A stretch of DNA of 64,000 nucleotides from assembly GCA_001768325.1 (NCBI GenBank), contig MENQ01000019.1:48862-112861 (forward strand). The letters are read 5' to 3'. Below, piece after piece: positions 1 through 9,029 of this stretch. The notes under the pieces are model-generated. The model was not told where the DNA came from and did not search any database. It saw only the letters and a program-made list of their open reading frames with translations. Source of the stretch: Bacteroidetes bacterium GWC2_46_850 (GTDB lineage: Bacteria > Bacteroidota > Bacteroidia > Bacteroidales > Dysgonomonadaceae). Numbering within the stretch: the first letter of the stretch is position 1; each line of letters begins with the position of its first letter. The position numbers and the translations under genes are program-made.

Positions 1-947
1 TCCAGTTTGTCCACCAGTGTTTGTACATAACGGACCATCTCATCCAGCCGTTCATAAGAATACTCGGGCTTCTCGATGCAGACGATCTCCACCTTGTCGA
101 ACTGATGCAACCTGTTTAACCCCCGTACATCTTTCCCGTAAGAACCCGCTTCACGACGGAAACAGGCGGAATAAGCCGTATTCTTCAGCGGCAACTCTTT
201 TTCATCGATGATCACATCGCGGTACATGTTCGTAACGGGCACCTCGGCTGTAGGTATCAGGTAGAGGTCGTCCAACGTTGCATGGTACATCTGTCCCTCT
301 TTGTCGGGTAGCTGGCCTGTACCAAACCCGGAGTCGCTGTTCACCACATAAGGCGGCTGTACCTCCAGAAACCCGGCATCACGGGCACTATCGAGAAAGA
401 AGTTGATCAGTGCCCGTTGCAGACGGGCTCCTTTACCTTTATAGATGGGGAATCCTGCTCCGGTGATCTTCACTCCCAGCTCAAAGTCGATCAGGTCATA
501 TTTCTTAGCCAGTTCCCAGTGTGGCAGTGCATCGTCGGCCAGTACCGGCATCACTCCGCCCGTTTTTTCCACAAGATTGTCATCCGCTCCTTTTCCCTCG
601 GGTACCGACTCGTGCGGGAGGTTGGGGACAGTAACCAGCAACTCTTCAATTTTGGTTGTCGCAGCTTTTAAAGTCTCCTCCAGCTGTCTGGCGGATTCTT
701 TCAGTGCAACCACCTTCTCGCGGGCCGTTGCAGCCTCCTCCTTCTTGTTCTCTTTCATGAGGGATCCGATGGAACGTGACAAGGCATTGATCTCTCCCAA
801 CATGGTGTCGAGTGATGTCTGTGTACTGCGTCTTATTTCATCGGAGGCAATTATCTGTGAGACTGTCTCTTTCGCATCGAAATGTTTTTTCGACAGGCGT
901 TGAACTACTTCTTCGGGATTATCGTTGATTACTTTCAGTGTGAGCAT
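1..947 (-). CDS. serS: Seryl-tRNA synthetase, N-terminal part (runs off the window)
   Basis: Charges tRNA-Ser with serine in the cytoplasm. The minus-strand frame opens at an ATG at 947 (MLTLKVINDNPEEVVQRL) and stays open to the first base, giving about 315 residues of a protein normally near 425. The N-terminal third is the charged, heptad-like helical arm of SerRS that contacts the tRNA. The class II catalytic core follows, with motif 2 visible as CFRREAGSYGKD. The C-terminal part with motif 3 lies outside the window. A TAnnTTTG box about 40 bases upstream supports the start. It is cut only by the window edge. Confidence 0.95.
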   Translation of the reverse strand, partial: MLTLKVINDNPEEVVQRLSKKHFDAKETVSQIIASDEIRRSTQTSLDTMLGEINALSRSIGSLMKENKKEEAATAREKVVALKESARQLEETLKAATTKIEELLVTVPNLPHESVPEGKGADDNLVEKTGGVMPVLADDALPHWELAKKYDLIDFELGVKITGAGFPIYKGKGARLQRALINFFLDSARDAGFLEVQPPYVVNSDSGFGTGQLPDKEGQMYHATLDDLYLIPTAEVPVTNMYRDVIIDEKELPLKNTAYSACFRREAGSYGKDVRGLNRLHQFDKVEIVCIEKPEYSYERLDEMVRYVQTLVDKL

Positions 948-986
948 AGAAAAATTCACGAAACGTTTTTGACTCTTTTCAGTGCG

Positions 987-994
987 CAAAGATA
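987..994 (-). promoter_or_regulatory. Bacteroidetes -7 box for serS
   Basis: The minus strand reads TATCTTTG, matching the Bacteroidetes consensus TAnnTTTG, 40 bases upstream of the serS start. No clear -33 element was identified. Confidence 0.5.
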
Positions 995-1086
995 TAAAAA
1001 ATATCAACGCAACTAAATAGGCGGCTGTCGATATTTTGTCAGCCACATCGTTGCGTAGATTCACGTAAACATCCCGAGAAGTCTAA

Positions 1087-1224
1087 TTAAAATAGTTGAA
1101 AGTGGAGCGTTTCGCGCAGTTCCCTCTCTTTTTGTTTTTTCTGGCGATAATAACGGGACACATAATAAGCAAACCCGGCAAAAACGCCCACCATCACAAT
1201 GTCTTTGATTGTACTATTCTTCAT
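1087..1224 (-). CDS. 45-aa single-pass membrane microprotein
   Basis: A short frame from ATG 1224 to TAA 1087. The protein starts MKNSTIKDIVMVGVFAGFAYY: a hydrophobic helix at about residues 8-23, followed by a strongly charged tail with an RQKKQKERE stretch. That is the layout of a small inner-membrane anchor with a basic cytoplasmic tail. It sits alone between serS and tilS, both also on the minus strand. I do not recognise a family. Length, ATG start and amphipathic design argue for a real gene; no homology can be claimed. Confidence 0.5.
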   Translation of the reverse strand: MKNSTIKDIVMVGVFAGFAYYVSRYYRQKKQKERELRETLHFQLF

Positions 1225-1342
1225 GATCACTACGTTGTTTATTTTCTATAACAAAAAAAATGTAATTAGGTTTTACAGGTAAGATGCAAAACCAAGAAAA
1301 AAGTTGCACCGAAAGCGGAAAAAGTTTCTTTCTGGAACCATT

Positions 1343-2662
1343 TTACGCGTTTTCGGACAATGCAATGTAAAATATGGTGGCAGTACGCTCCGTGACCCTG
1401 AACCGATCATCGGGCCGTTCTCCCACAATCCAGACAATCTCCTCGCCCGAGAGCAGCACCCAGGCATCTTCTTTCTCTTTCAGATTAAATTTGCGGTCAG
1501 TGAAGTAATCACTTAACTTCTTCCTGCCTTTCATGCCAAAAGGTATGAACCAGTCGCCCTGTCGCCACTTACGGAGAATGAGCGGAAACTTCAGCCGGTC
1601 ATAATCGGCATAGAGGAAGCGCTTGTCGCGTTGAATGTCTACCGGCAAAGACAAGGTGCGAAAGGTGAGATGCAGCGGGTTGAAGATCTCTTCGGTCCGT
1701 GTTTCAATCAGGAAAGTCTGATCCGTTGCAGCAACATCAGATAGCCTGTCGATGAGGAAGTAATCACGGTCTTTGATTACCCGGTATGGCTCTGCATAAA
1801 AGATCCTTCCCGGTTCGGCATCCATGCTTCTGCAGATATCCCGTATAGGGGATGGGCCGAAACCCATCGGCGCAAGCAGCTCAAACAGGACCGACAGGGG
1901 GGAGGGTGTCTTGCGCAGTGCCTGAATATTGATTCGATTGTCTTTAAAAACACGCTCTATCGATTCTCTTACAGAGGCGCTGTATACCTTTTCCGCTTCT
2001 GCCAACTGCTGTGTGGTACGATAAATAGTTTCCTTCACCGACGGATTCAGTTCCTCCAGGAGGGGTATGACATGCAGTCGAAGCGCGTTTCTGAGATATA
2101 AATCATCATTGTTGGTGCTGTCAGTCATGTACGGGATGTCGCGCTCTGCCATGTATCGGGCAATCTCTTCGCGCGAAACACACAGCAATGGTCGCACCAC
2201 CCGGTTATTTTTGGGAGAGATACCGGTAAGCCCTTTGATGCCGGTGCCTCGAATAAGATTTAGCAGTACCGTCTCCACCGAGTCATTCCTGTGATGTGCC
2301 ACGGCGATGGCCGCTGCACGGTGTTGCACCCGTATCATCTCAAACCAGCGGTAACGCAGCTCACGGGCAGCCATTTCGATGGATATCTTTTTATCGGATG
2401 CATACTGCCGGGTATCAAAATCGACCGAGACAAAAGGGACATCCACACTTTTACACCATCGTTCCACAAACTCCTCATCCCGGTGCGATTCCTCTCCCCG
2501 AAGATGAAAGTTACAATGGGCAGCCACACACCGGTAACCCAGCAAGATGAGTATGTCGAGCAACGCCATGGAGTCCATTCCCCCGCTCAGGCCGACGATG
2601 ACTGTGGCCTCCGTGGAGAGCAGACTCTCTTTCTCTATGAATGAACGAATCGTGTCAATCAT
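1343..2662 (-). CDS. tilS: tRNA(Ile)-lysidine synthetase TilS
   Basis: Converts the wobble cytidine of the CAU-anticodon tRNA-Ile to lysidine with ATP and lysine, so AUA is read as isoleucine. The PP-loop ATPase motif SGGMDS lies at about residues 26-31, followed by the family's HCNFHLRGEES and AHHRNDSVET stretches. About 110 C-terminal residues form the substrate-binding TilS C domain (KFPLILRKWRQGDWF...). The frame extends four codons further to a TTG at 2674, but the ATG at 2662 is the better start. It is 439 aa, within family size, and divergent from pheS with a TAnnTTTG box on each side. Confidence 0.93.
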   Translation of the reverse strand: MIDTIRSFIEKESLLSTEATVIVGLSGGMDSMALLDILILLGYRCVAAHCNFHLRGEESHRDEEFVERWCKSVDVPFVSVDFDTRQYASDKKISIEMAARELRYRWFEMIRVQHRAAAIAVAHHRNDSVETVLLNLIRGTGIKGLTGISPKNNRVVRPLLCVSREEIARYMAERDIPYMTDSTNNDDLYLRNALRLHVIPLLEELNPSVKETIYRTTQQLAEAEKVYSASVRESIERVFKDNRINIQALRKTPSPLSVLFELLAPMGFGPSPIRDICRSMDAEPGRIFYAEPYRVIKDRDYFLIDRLSDVAATDQTFLIETRTEEIFNPLHLTFRTLSLPVDIQRDKRFLYADYDRLKFPLILRKWRQGDWFIPFGMKGRKKLSDYFTDRKFNLKEKEDAWVLLSGEEIVWIVGERPDDRFRVTERTATIFYIALSENA

Positions 2663-2689
2663 CTTTTTAGGCAATCAGCAATGTGAAAA

Positions 2690-2697
2690 CAAAAGTA
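2690..2697 (-). promoter_or_regulatory. -7 box for tilS
   Basis: The minus strand reads TACTTTTG (TAnnTTTG), 28 bases upstream of the ATG at 2662. Confidence 0.5.
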
Positions 2698-2746
2698 CGA
2701 AATTAATTCTTTACCCGAAAACAGGGCCAAATTGCCATAAAAAGTG

Positions 2747-2754
2747 TATTTTTG
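2747..2754 (+). promoter_or_regulatory. -7 box for pheS
   Basis: TATTTTTG matches the Bacteroidetes -7 consensus, about 34 bases upstream of the pheS ATG. With the tilS box it forms a compact divergent promoter region. Confidence 0.5.
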
Positions 2755-2787
2755 TGCTTAATATTAATGGTTAAGTGATTTAGCATA

Positions 2788-3807
2788 ATGATAGAAAAGA
2801 TTAAGGCTCTCCTTTCCGAAATAGAGCATTTGACAGTATCTACGGGCGATGAACTGGAGGCAGCACGCATCAAATACCTGAGTAAAAAGGGTATTATCTC
2901 CACGCTAATGGACGATTTCCGTACTGTACCGGCTGAGCAGAAAAGGGAGATGGGCATGCGTGTGAACGAACTAAAGCAAAAGGCCACAGAGAAAATTCAA
3001 ATGCTGAAAGAACAATTCGATCATAGTCATTCAGCCATCGCAGAAACCGACCTGTCCCGTACTGCCTATCCCGTTTCATTGGGTACACGACATCCGATAT
3101 CGATCGTCAAAGAAGAGATCGCCGATATCTTTAAGCGGCTCGGTTTCTCCATTGCGGAAGGTCCGGAAGTGGAGGACGACTGGCATGTATTCTCTTCACT
3201 GAACTTTGCAGAGGATCATCCCGCCCGCGACATGCAGGATACCTTCTTCATACAGCACGATCCCCAGATCGTGTTGCGCACACATACCTCGTCGGTGCAG
3301 ACACGCGTGATGGAAAATACGGAACCGCCCATTCGCATCATCTGCCCGGGCCGTGTATACAGGAACGAGGCAATTTCCTACCGGGCTCACTGCTTTTTTC
3401 ACCAGGTGGAAGCTTTATATATCGATAAGGATGTATCATTTGCCGACCTGAAGCAGGCACTGCTTTTCTTTGCCAAGGAGATGTTCGGCGAACATACCCG
3501 CATCAGGCTGCGTCCCTCCTATTTCCCGTTTACCGAACCAAGTGCTGAGATGGATATCTCCTGCAACATCTGCGGAGGAAAGGGATGCCCCTTCTGTAAA
3601 CATACCGGGTGGGTAGAAATCCTGGGATGCGGCATGGTGGACCCCAACGTGCTGGAAAACTGCGGTATCGACAGCAAAATTTATTCCGGTTATGCATTGG
3701 GAATGGGTATTGAGCGTATTACCAACCTCAAGTATCAGGTGAAAGATCTGCGGATGTTCTCGGAGAACGACGTACGTTTTCTGTCTCAGTTCCAATCGGC
3801 CTACTGA
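2788..3807 (+). CDS. pheS: Phenylalanyl-tRNA synthetase alpha subunit
   Basis: Catalytic subunit of the (alpha-beta)2 PheRS that charges tRNA-Phe. The 339-aa length is standard. The N-terminal ~90 residues form the coiled-coil tRNA-binding arm. The class II core follows: motif 2 around GRVYRNEAISYRAH, the FTEPSAEMD stretch, a Cys-rich insert (CNICGGKGCPFCKHTGW) and motif 3 as GYALGMGIERI. The Cys-x2-Cys...Cys-x2-Cys insert could bind zinc (inference). pheT is not next to it. Confidence 0.96.
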   Translation: MIEKIKALLSEIEHLTVSTGDELEAARIKYLSKKGIISTLMDDFRTVPAEQKREMGMRVNELKQKATEKIQMLKEQFDHSHSAIAETDLSRTAYPVSLGTRHPISIVKEEIADIFKRLGFSIAEGPEVEDDWHVFSSLNFAEDHPARDMQDTFFIQHDPQIVLRTHTSSVQTRVMENTEPPIRIICPGRVYRNEAISYRAHCFFHQVEALYIDKDVSFADLKQALLFFAKEMFGEHTRIRLRPSYFPFTEPSAEMDISCNICGGKGCPFCKHTGWVEILGCGMVDPNVLENCGIDSKIYSGYALGMGIERITNLKYQVKDLRMFSENDVRFLSQFQSAY

Positions 3808-3811
3808 TATT

Positions 3812-3905
3812 TGCACGTCGTGCGTTAGTTGCTTCGCGTGATTCGGCTTCGCCGTTAGTGGCTCACTGCGTTCACGTTATTCGCGCTTCGCGCGTTACTA
3901 CTGAA
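3812..3905. repeat. Row of degenerate mini-hairpins behind pheS
   Basis: The intergenic DNA after pheS is a chain of short self-complementary units, each followed by a variant of gttagt or gttattcg. Visible units include gcacGTCgtgc, ggcTTCgcc and cgcgcTTCgcgcg (5-bp stem, TTC loop). The units look like diverged copies of one ~16-20 bp element rather than a single terminator, though the last hairpin could help end pheS transcription. No reading frame covers them. Confidence 0.55.
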
Positions 3906-3932
3906 TTACAACCGAATAACTATTAAACAACA

Positions 3933-5009
3933 ATGGATATCAGATATTTTCTTCTTTCGGCTTTCATTTTGGCATCCACAGGCATACAGGCGCAAAAGAC
4001 AACACGTGTGAATGCCATCAAGGCCAACGATTACGGTGTGATTTACACACTACCAAAGACATCGTTTGAAATCACATTGCTGATAAAAAAAAGCAGTTAC
4101 CGGCGTGGTGATTTCTATCCTTATGCGCAACGTTACCTGGGGATTGATAATCCGGTAACCGAAGACAGGGTTATCCACACGCTCGAGGATATATCCGTCA
4201 GAAACAAGGGCATACCCGATAAGAACAATTCGTTTATGGTACAATTTCAGTCCAAAAGCTTCGAGCCTTATGTTTACCTGCGTGAGGACGGACTGATCGT
4301 CGCAATCAATGGTGAACTGGAGAACGAAACCGAGGAAGAAAAATCGCTGCCTCCAGGAGAGAACCCCACGGTGAACCCACGGCGGTTTCTATCTCAGGAG
4401 ACACTCATGGCGGGGTCTGTAGCCAAGCAGGCCGAACTGGTGGCACGACAGATATTCGACCTGCGCCGCAGCCGTACCGATATCCTCACGGGCGAAGCTG
4501 AGAGCATGCCACCCGACGGAAATGCTTATAAAGTGGTGATGGACGAAATAAATTTGCAGGAAAAGGCACTGACGGAACTTTTTGCCGGCAACCTGCAGAC
4601 AGAATACTTTGTCCGCACCTATACCATTGTCCCCGATGCGGGGGATATCGACAAAATGGTGGTAGCCCGCTTCTCCACGAAGCTGGGCCCTGTGGATGCC
4701 GATGATCTTGCCGGGGAACCCATTCTACTTACGTTGCAAAACAGGACTCCCGAAATCAAACCTCAATTACCGGAGCGTGATCTGAAGCGGCTGGAGACGA
4801 AACTCACCGAAGGAGTTGTATACAACATCCCGGGAAAAGCGTTGCTGACCATCGAATTCAGAAACAAAACCATCACAGAAATGGAAGCCGATGTCGTTCA
4901 GTATGGCTCACAGGATGTGCTGACAAAAAAAATGTTCGACAACATGAAGAAACCTATTCAGGTTTTCTTCTACCCCGAGTTGGGCGCCATAAAACAAATT
5001 ATTCAGTAA
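3933..5009 (+). CDS. Exported DUF4831 family protein
   Basis: 358 aa with a classical signal peptide (MDIRYFLLSAFILASTGIQAQ, likely cleavage after AQA/IQA). The mature protein resembles DUF4831, a Bacteroidetes family of unknown function, in the conserved early block (GVIYTLPKTSFEITLLIKKSS, GDFYPYAQRYLG). No catalytic motif is seen. It overlaps the next gene by one base (TAATG), so the two are translationally coupled and presumably act together in the cell envelope. The function is unknown. Confidence 0.75.
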   Translation: MDIRYFLLSAFILASTGIQAQKTTRVNAIKANDYGVIYTLPKTSFEITLLIKKSSYRRGDFYPYAQRYLGIDNPVTEDRVIHTLEDISVRNKGIPDKNNSFMVQFQSKSFEPYVYLREDGLIVAINGELENETEEEKSLPPGENPTVNPRRFLSQETLMAGSVAKQAELVARQIFDLRRSRTDILTGEAESMPPDGNAYKVVMDEINLQEKALTELFAGNLQTEYFVRTYTIVPDAGDIDKMVVARFSTKLGPVDADDLAGEPILLTLQNRTPEIKPQLPERDLKRLETKLTEGVVYNIPGKALLTIEFRNKTITEMEADVVQYGSQDVLTKKMFDNMKKPIQVFFYPELGAIKQIIQ

Positions 5010-5863
5010 TGAAGAGAAACATTTTATCAACCGCTTTACTGGCACTCTTTACAGCCGGTTTGATTTCTTCGTGCAACAATATGGGAGGCAGAGAGAAAAA
5101 AGGGGAGATTGTGTATGACAGCATTATCGTAAAACAACAGATACCACTGCTTCACGAGAATGATACAACGTTGCCCTTTGCCGATGTGAGTGTCTCTTTT
5201 ACCTATCCCGTAAAATTTCGTGACGAGGTGAGCCTGGCAAGATTGCAGACAATTTTTAAAGGTACCTTTTTCGGCAGCATGGAATTTGATGACCTGACGC
5301 CAGAGGTGGCCATGGATGAATATATCGGCAGATACAGCGAGCGTTACAAATCATTGTCGAATATGTACTATGAAGATAAAGCACGTCTGGAAGGCACTGT
5401 ACCAGCCTGGTACTGGTATTATATGAATACCCGCAACAAGGTTGTGTTTCAGGATGATTCCCTGCTCAGCTACGCTGTTGAATACAGCGATTACGAGGGT
5501 GGAGCGCACGGATCGTATCGCATTACATACACCAACATCGACCTGAACAGGCTGGTGACCCTGACGGAGGAGGATCTCTTCATACCGGACTACTACAGAC
5601 CGCTCACGGAAAAGATTGTAGAGGCACTCATGCGGAGTTATGGGGTCAGTGAGCCCGATTCACTCCTGACAAAAGGATTTTTCACCATCGAAGATATTGT
5701 TCCCAACAACAATTTCTGGATAAATCGGGAGGGTATTCACTACACCTACAATCAGTATGAGATTGCCCCATATGCCATGGGTGCGATTGATGTAGCGATA
5801 CCCTATACCGAATTGGAAGATATTCTTCTTTACATGCCGGTAGCACGTTTAAACTCAAGATAA
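5009..5863 (+). CDS. DUF3298/DUF4163-type lipoprotein
   Basis: 284 aa. The lipoprotein signal ends in LISSC, so Cys22 is the probable lipid anchor. The mature part has the hallmark YSDYEGGAHGSYR stretch of the DUF3298 fold (RsiV-like, found in lysozyme-binding anti-sigma factors), followed by the usual T-x-EDLF and IPY segments. It starts inside the stop of the DUF4831 gene. Its 3' end overlaps the convergent yceI gene by 34 bases. A paralogue is encoded at 31507-32418. A ligand-binding envelope role is inference. Confidence 0.75.
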   Translation: MKRNILSTALLALFTAGLISSCNNMGGREKKGEIVYDSIIVKQQIPLLHENDTTLPFADVSVSFTYPVKFRDEVSLARLQTIFKGTFFGSMEFDDLTPEVAMDEYIGRYSERYKSLSNMYYEDKARLEGTVPAWYWYYMNTRNKVVFQDDSLLSYAVEYSDYEGGAHGSYRITYTNIDLNRLVTLTEEDLFIPDYYRPLTEKIVEALMRSYGVSEPDSLLTKGFFTIEDIVPNNNFWINREGIHYTYNQYEIAPYAMGAIDVAIPYTELEDILLYMPVARLNSR

Positions 5864-6408
5864 AGCGTAATTGCCACCTCCTTGCCGACGCCCAGGCCAT
5901 CGGGATCATAAGCTACATGATAATCGAGCCGATTGATCTTGTTTTTGGCAATAAATCCGGCGGTCTCCGTTCCGTCCTGTCCTTTTACCGTTCCACCGTA
6001 CACGACGTCGAAAATGACATCTTTTGTCACATCCTTGATCTGAAGTTTTCCGTGAAGTTTATAGTTTTTGTCATCCACCTTCTCAATGCGCGAACTCTCG
6101 AAAGTCATGGCAGGATACTTTTCCACATCAAAGAAATCAGCACTCCTGAGGTGATCGTCGCGCATGGATACACTGGTGTTCACACTGGCTGTCTTCACAT
6201 TGAAGAAAACGCGGGCTTCTTCCATTTTATCAGGATTGCCGATGATTCCGCCATCGAACTTCTCAAATTTGCCATTGACAAATGTGATGCCCATGTGCTT
6301 TACCTTGAAGTTTACAGAGGTGTGTGCAGGGTCTACCTTGTAAGGAGATTGTGCCATCAGCCCCAGGCCGATAAAAAAGGCGATCAGTAAGAGGGTCTTT
6401 CTTTTCAT
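5830..6408 (-). CDS. YceI family periplasmic lipid-binding protein
   Basis: 192 aa with a signal peptide (MKRKTLLLIAFFIGLGLMAQ). The mature sequence starts with the diagnostic YKVDPAHTSVNFKVKHMG and continues with FDGGI, the DHLRSADFFDVEKYPAM block and a closing LYLEFKR strand. This is the lipocalin-like YceI beta barrel, known to bind polyisoprenoids. It is convergent with the DUF3298 lipoprotein and overlaps its last 34 bases. The physiological role in this organism is not indicated by neighbours. Confidence 0.9.
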   Translation of the reverse strand: MKRKTLLLIAFFIGLGLMAQSPYKVDPAHTSVNFKVKHMGITFVNGKFEKFDGGIIGNPDKMEEARVFFNVKTASVNTSVSMRDDHLRSADFFDVEKYPAMTFESSRIEKVDDKNYKLHGKLQIKDVTKDVIFDVVYGGTVKGQDGTETAGFIAKNKINRLDYHVAYDPDGLGVGKEVAITLYLEFKRATGM

Positions 6409-6539
6409 ACAATTTAAATTATAATTGGTTGTTTTTGATAATTAAAATTTTCATTTACTACCTTTTAACATAGAACGGATGTCAATTGTTCATCTATGGA
6501 ATTACCTTTCGCCGATAGAATAAATTGATGAAAAAGCAT

Positions 6540-6547
6540 TATCTTTG
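6540..6547 (+). promoter_or_regulatory. -7 box for sufB
   Basis: TATCTTTG matches TAnnTTTG, about 100 bases upstream of the sufB ATG, which would leave a leader of roughly 90 nt. Confidence 0.4.
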
Positions 6548-6646
6548 TACAACAAAAGCAACCAGGCAATTGTTACTTCCTATGCAGGACATATGCTGCC
6601 TGTCTTTTTGAACGGGTAGATCACCCAGAATATATATAAGAAAGTT

Positions 6647-8098
6647 ATGCAAGAACTAGATCAGGACCAAATATTAAGCGAACTCACCACACAGGATTAC
6701 AAATATGGTTTTACGACTGATGTGGAGACCTACACCATTGATAAGGGATTAAATGAAGATGTCATCCGGCACATTTCAGCCAATAAAGGGGAACCTGAGT
6801 GGCTACTCGATTTCCGGCTGAAGGCTTATCGACACTGGCTGACGATGAAGCTGCCCGATTGGGCACATCTGAAAATGCCGGCAATCGATTTCCAGGATAT
6901 CATCTATTATGCCGACCCCACAAAAAAGAAAAAACCGGGAAGCCTCGATGAGGTAGATCCGGAATTGCTCAAAACCTTTGAGAAGCTGGGCATACCGCTT
7001 GAAGAACAGAAACAGCTTACCGGTGTCGCTGTGGATGCTGTAATGGACAGCGTATCCATCAAAACCACCTTCAAGGAGGTACTGGCTGAAAAAGGGATTA
7101 TCTTCAGCTCGTTCAGTGAGGCGGTGAAACATCATCCCGACCTGGTGAAGAAGTATCTGGCTACAGTAGTTCCCTACAAGGATAATTTCTACGCTGCGCT
7201 AAATTCAGCGGTATTCAGCGACGGATCGTTTGTTTACATCCCGAAAGGGGTGCGCTGTCCGATGGAGCTATCAACCTACTTCCGTATCAATACCGCCAAC
7301 ACAGGTCAGTTTGAACGAACGCTGATCGTGGCAGATGACGACTCTTACGTAAGCTACCTTGAGGGATGCACGGCACCCATGCGCGACGAGAATCAGCTGC
7401 ATGCCGCCATCGTGGAGATCATAGCGCTCGATAATGCTGAAGTGAAATATTCCACGGTACAAAACTGGTACCCGGGAGATAAAAACGGAAATGGCGGGGT
7501 GTACAACTTTGTGACTAAAAGAGGTATCTGTAAAGGGGTCAACTCTAAAATCTCCTGGACACAGGTGGAAACGGGATCAGCCATTACCTGGAAGTATCCT
7601 TCCTGCATACTGGCAGGCGACAATTCGGTGGGTGAATTTTATTCGGTTGCGGTAACCAACCACTACCAGCAGGCCGATACCGGTACCAAGATGATCCATC
7701 TGGGTAAGAACACCCGCAGTCGCATCGTCTCCAAAGGTATTTCTGCAGGGAACAGCCAGAACAGCTACCGTGGCCTGGTCAAGGTGACCAAAAAGGCAGA
7801 GAACGCACGAAACCACTCACAATGCGACAGTCTGTTGCTGACAGACCATTGCGGTGCACACACTTTTCCCTATACCGACATCCAGAACCCGACTGCAGTG
7901 CTTGAACACGAAGCAACCACATCCAAGATCAGCGAAGATCAGGTTTTCTATTGCAACCAGCGTGGTCTGGGTGAAGAGGAAGCCATCGGACTGATTGTGA
8001 ACGGTTATGTGAAAGAGGTAGTCAACAAGCTACCAATGGAGTTTGCAGTGGAAGCGCAAAAACTGCTGCAAATCAGCCTGGAGGGAAGTGTTGGTTGA
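6647..8098 (+). CDS. sufB: Fe-S cluster assembly protein SufB
   Basis: Scaffold subunit of the SufBCD complex that builds Fe-S clusters. The 483-aa length and sequence are typical ([19 protein letters not shown], the [17 protein letters not shown] block, [26 protein letters not shown], and the C-terminal [14 protein letters not shown]). Usually sufC and sufD follow directly. Here the gene is followed at once by a 14-bp tandem repeat array and the convergent ung gene, so sufCD must lie elsewhere. Coding sequence itself looks intact. Confidence 0.96.
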   Translation: MQELDQDQILSELTTQDYKYGFTTDVETYTIDKGLNEDVIRHISANKGEPEWLLDFRLKAYRHWLTMKLPDWAHLKMPAIDFQDIIYYADPTKKKKPGSLDEVDPELLKTFEKLGIPLEEQKQLTGVAVDAVMDSVSIKTTFKEVLAEKGIIFSSFSEAVKHHPDLVKKYLATVVPYKDNFYAALNSAVFSDGSFVYIPKGVRCPMELSTYFRINTANTGQFERTLIVADDDSYVSYLEGCTAPMRDENQLHAAIVEIIALDNAEVKYSTVQNWYPGDKNGNGGVYNFVTKRGICKGVNSKISWTQVETGSAITWKYPSCILAGDNSVGEFYSVAVTNHYQQADTGTKMIHLGKNTRSRIVSKGISAGNSQNSYRGLVKVTKKAENARNHSQCDSLLLTDHCGAHTFPYTDIQNPTAVLEHEATTSKISEDQVFYCNQRGLGEEEAIGLIVNGYVKEVVNKLPMEFAVEAQKLLQISLEGSVG

Positions 8099-8119
8099 TG
8101 ATTGTCTGTTTCATCACGC

Positions 8120-8280
8120 ATCGGATGTTACCAATCGGATGTTACCAATCGGATGTTACCAATCGGATGTTACCAATCGGATGTTACCAATCGGATGTTA
8201 CCAATCGGATGTTACCAATCGGATGTTACCAATCGGATGTTACCAATCGGATGTTACCAATCGGATGTTACCAATCGACA
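8120..8280. repeat. Perfect 14-bp tandem repeat, 11 copies
   Basis: Eleven identical head-to-tail copies of atcggatgttacca occupy 8120-8273, followed by a partial atcg. There are no spacers. The 14-bp unit is not a multiple of three, so all frames give the same 14-residue peptide repeat, which is not a gene. The array lies between the sufB stop and ung, and its last copy provides the final Trp codon and the stop codon of ung on the minus strand. Perfect identity suggests recent slippage-type expansion. Confidence 0.97.
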
Positions 8281-8930
8281 GGTTGTTTCCCATGAGCTTT
8301 CAGGTAATCGTTCGTACGACTAAAATGCTTATTGCCAAAGAATCCCCGGTGAGCAGATAGCGGCGAAGGGTGTGGCGACTTTAGTACTAAATGCCTATTC
8401 GCATCTATTGACTCCCCTTTTCGTTGTGCGTAGGCACCCCATAATATAAAGACCAGATGTTCTCTTTCTGAAGCAAGATGTCGGATAGCGGCATCAGTAA
8501 ACTCCTCCCATCCTTTTCCCTGGTGCGAGCCTGCACGATGAGCTTGCACCGTCAGCGTGGCATTCAGCAACAATACACCCTGCTCAGCCCACCGTTCGAG
8601 GTTGCCCGATCGGGGTGTCTTCTTTCCCATGTCCTGCGTGATCTCCTTGTAAATATTCTGCAGGGATGGCGGCAGCGACATCTCTTCCGGGACAGAGAAG
8701 CACAATCCGTGTGCCTGTCCTGGCTCATGATAGGGATCCTGCCCCACAATTACGACTTTGACATCCTGGAAAGGGCACCGGTTGAAAGCATTAAAAATAA
8801 GTTTTGCCGGCGGATAGACTGTCTTGTCTGCATACTCCTGCCGTACGTATTCTGTCAGCCTTTCGAAATAAGGTTTACCAAACTCTTCCTGCAAATGAGC
8901 CTTCCAGCTCTCTTCAATCTTTACCACCAT
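8268..8930 (-). CDS. ung: Uracil-DNA glycosylase
   Basis: Removes uracil from DNA in base excision repair. 220 aa, normal for family 1 UDG. The catalytic water-activating motif GQDPYHEPGQAHGLCFSV and the C-terminal HPSPLSAHRGFFG minor-groove loop are both present. The last residues (PVDW, stop) run into the 14-bp repeat array: TGG TAA is contributed by the last repeat copy, so the C-terminus may have been reset by repeat expansion. All active-site elements lie well upstream and are intact. Confidence 0.96.
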   Translation of the reverse strand: MVVKIEESWKAHLQEEFGKPYFERLTEYVRQEYADKTVYPPAKLIFNAFNRCPFQDVKVVIVGQDPYHEPGQAHGLCFSVPEEMSLPPSLQNIYKEITQDMGKKTPRSGNLERWAEQGVLLLNATLTVQAHRAGSHQGKGWEEFTDAAIRHLASEREHLVFILWGAYAQRKGESIDANRHLVLKSPHPSPLSAHRGFFGNKHFSRTNDYLKAHGKQPVDW

Positions 8931-8983
8931 GGTTTTATCTTATTGAGGATGCTAAAATACAAAAAATTCACCGTAAAAGAAAA

Positions 8984-9006
8984 ATCCTTCTCTTTTGAAG
9001 AAGGAT
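8984..9006 (-). terminator. Intrinsic terminator of asnA
   Basis: The inverted repeat atccttct/agaaggat has a 7-nt loop. Read on the minus strand, it is followed by TTTTTCTTTT, directly downstream of asnA. Confidence 0.7.
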
Positions 9007-9029
9007 CCGAATAGCCCTGGGAGAATAGT

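Noticed and set aside
8120..8280. CRISPR array
   Set aside because: Units are contiguous with no spacers, 14 bp is too short, and no cas genes are present.
8043..8360. Peptide-repeat ORFs (…RMLPIGCYQSDVTN…) in all three plus frames
   Set aside because: Simple translation of the 14-bp tandem repeat; identical in every frame, no start context, overlaps ung.
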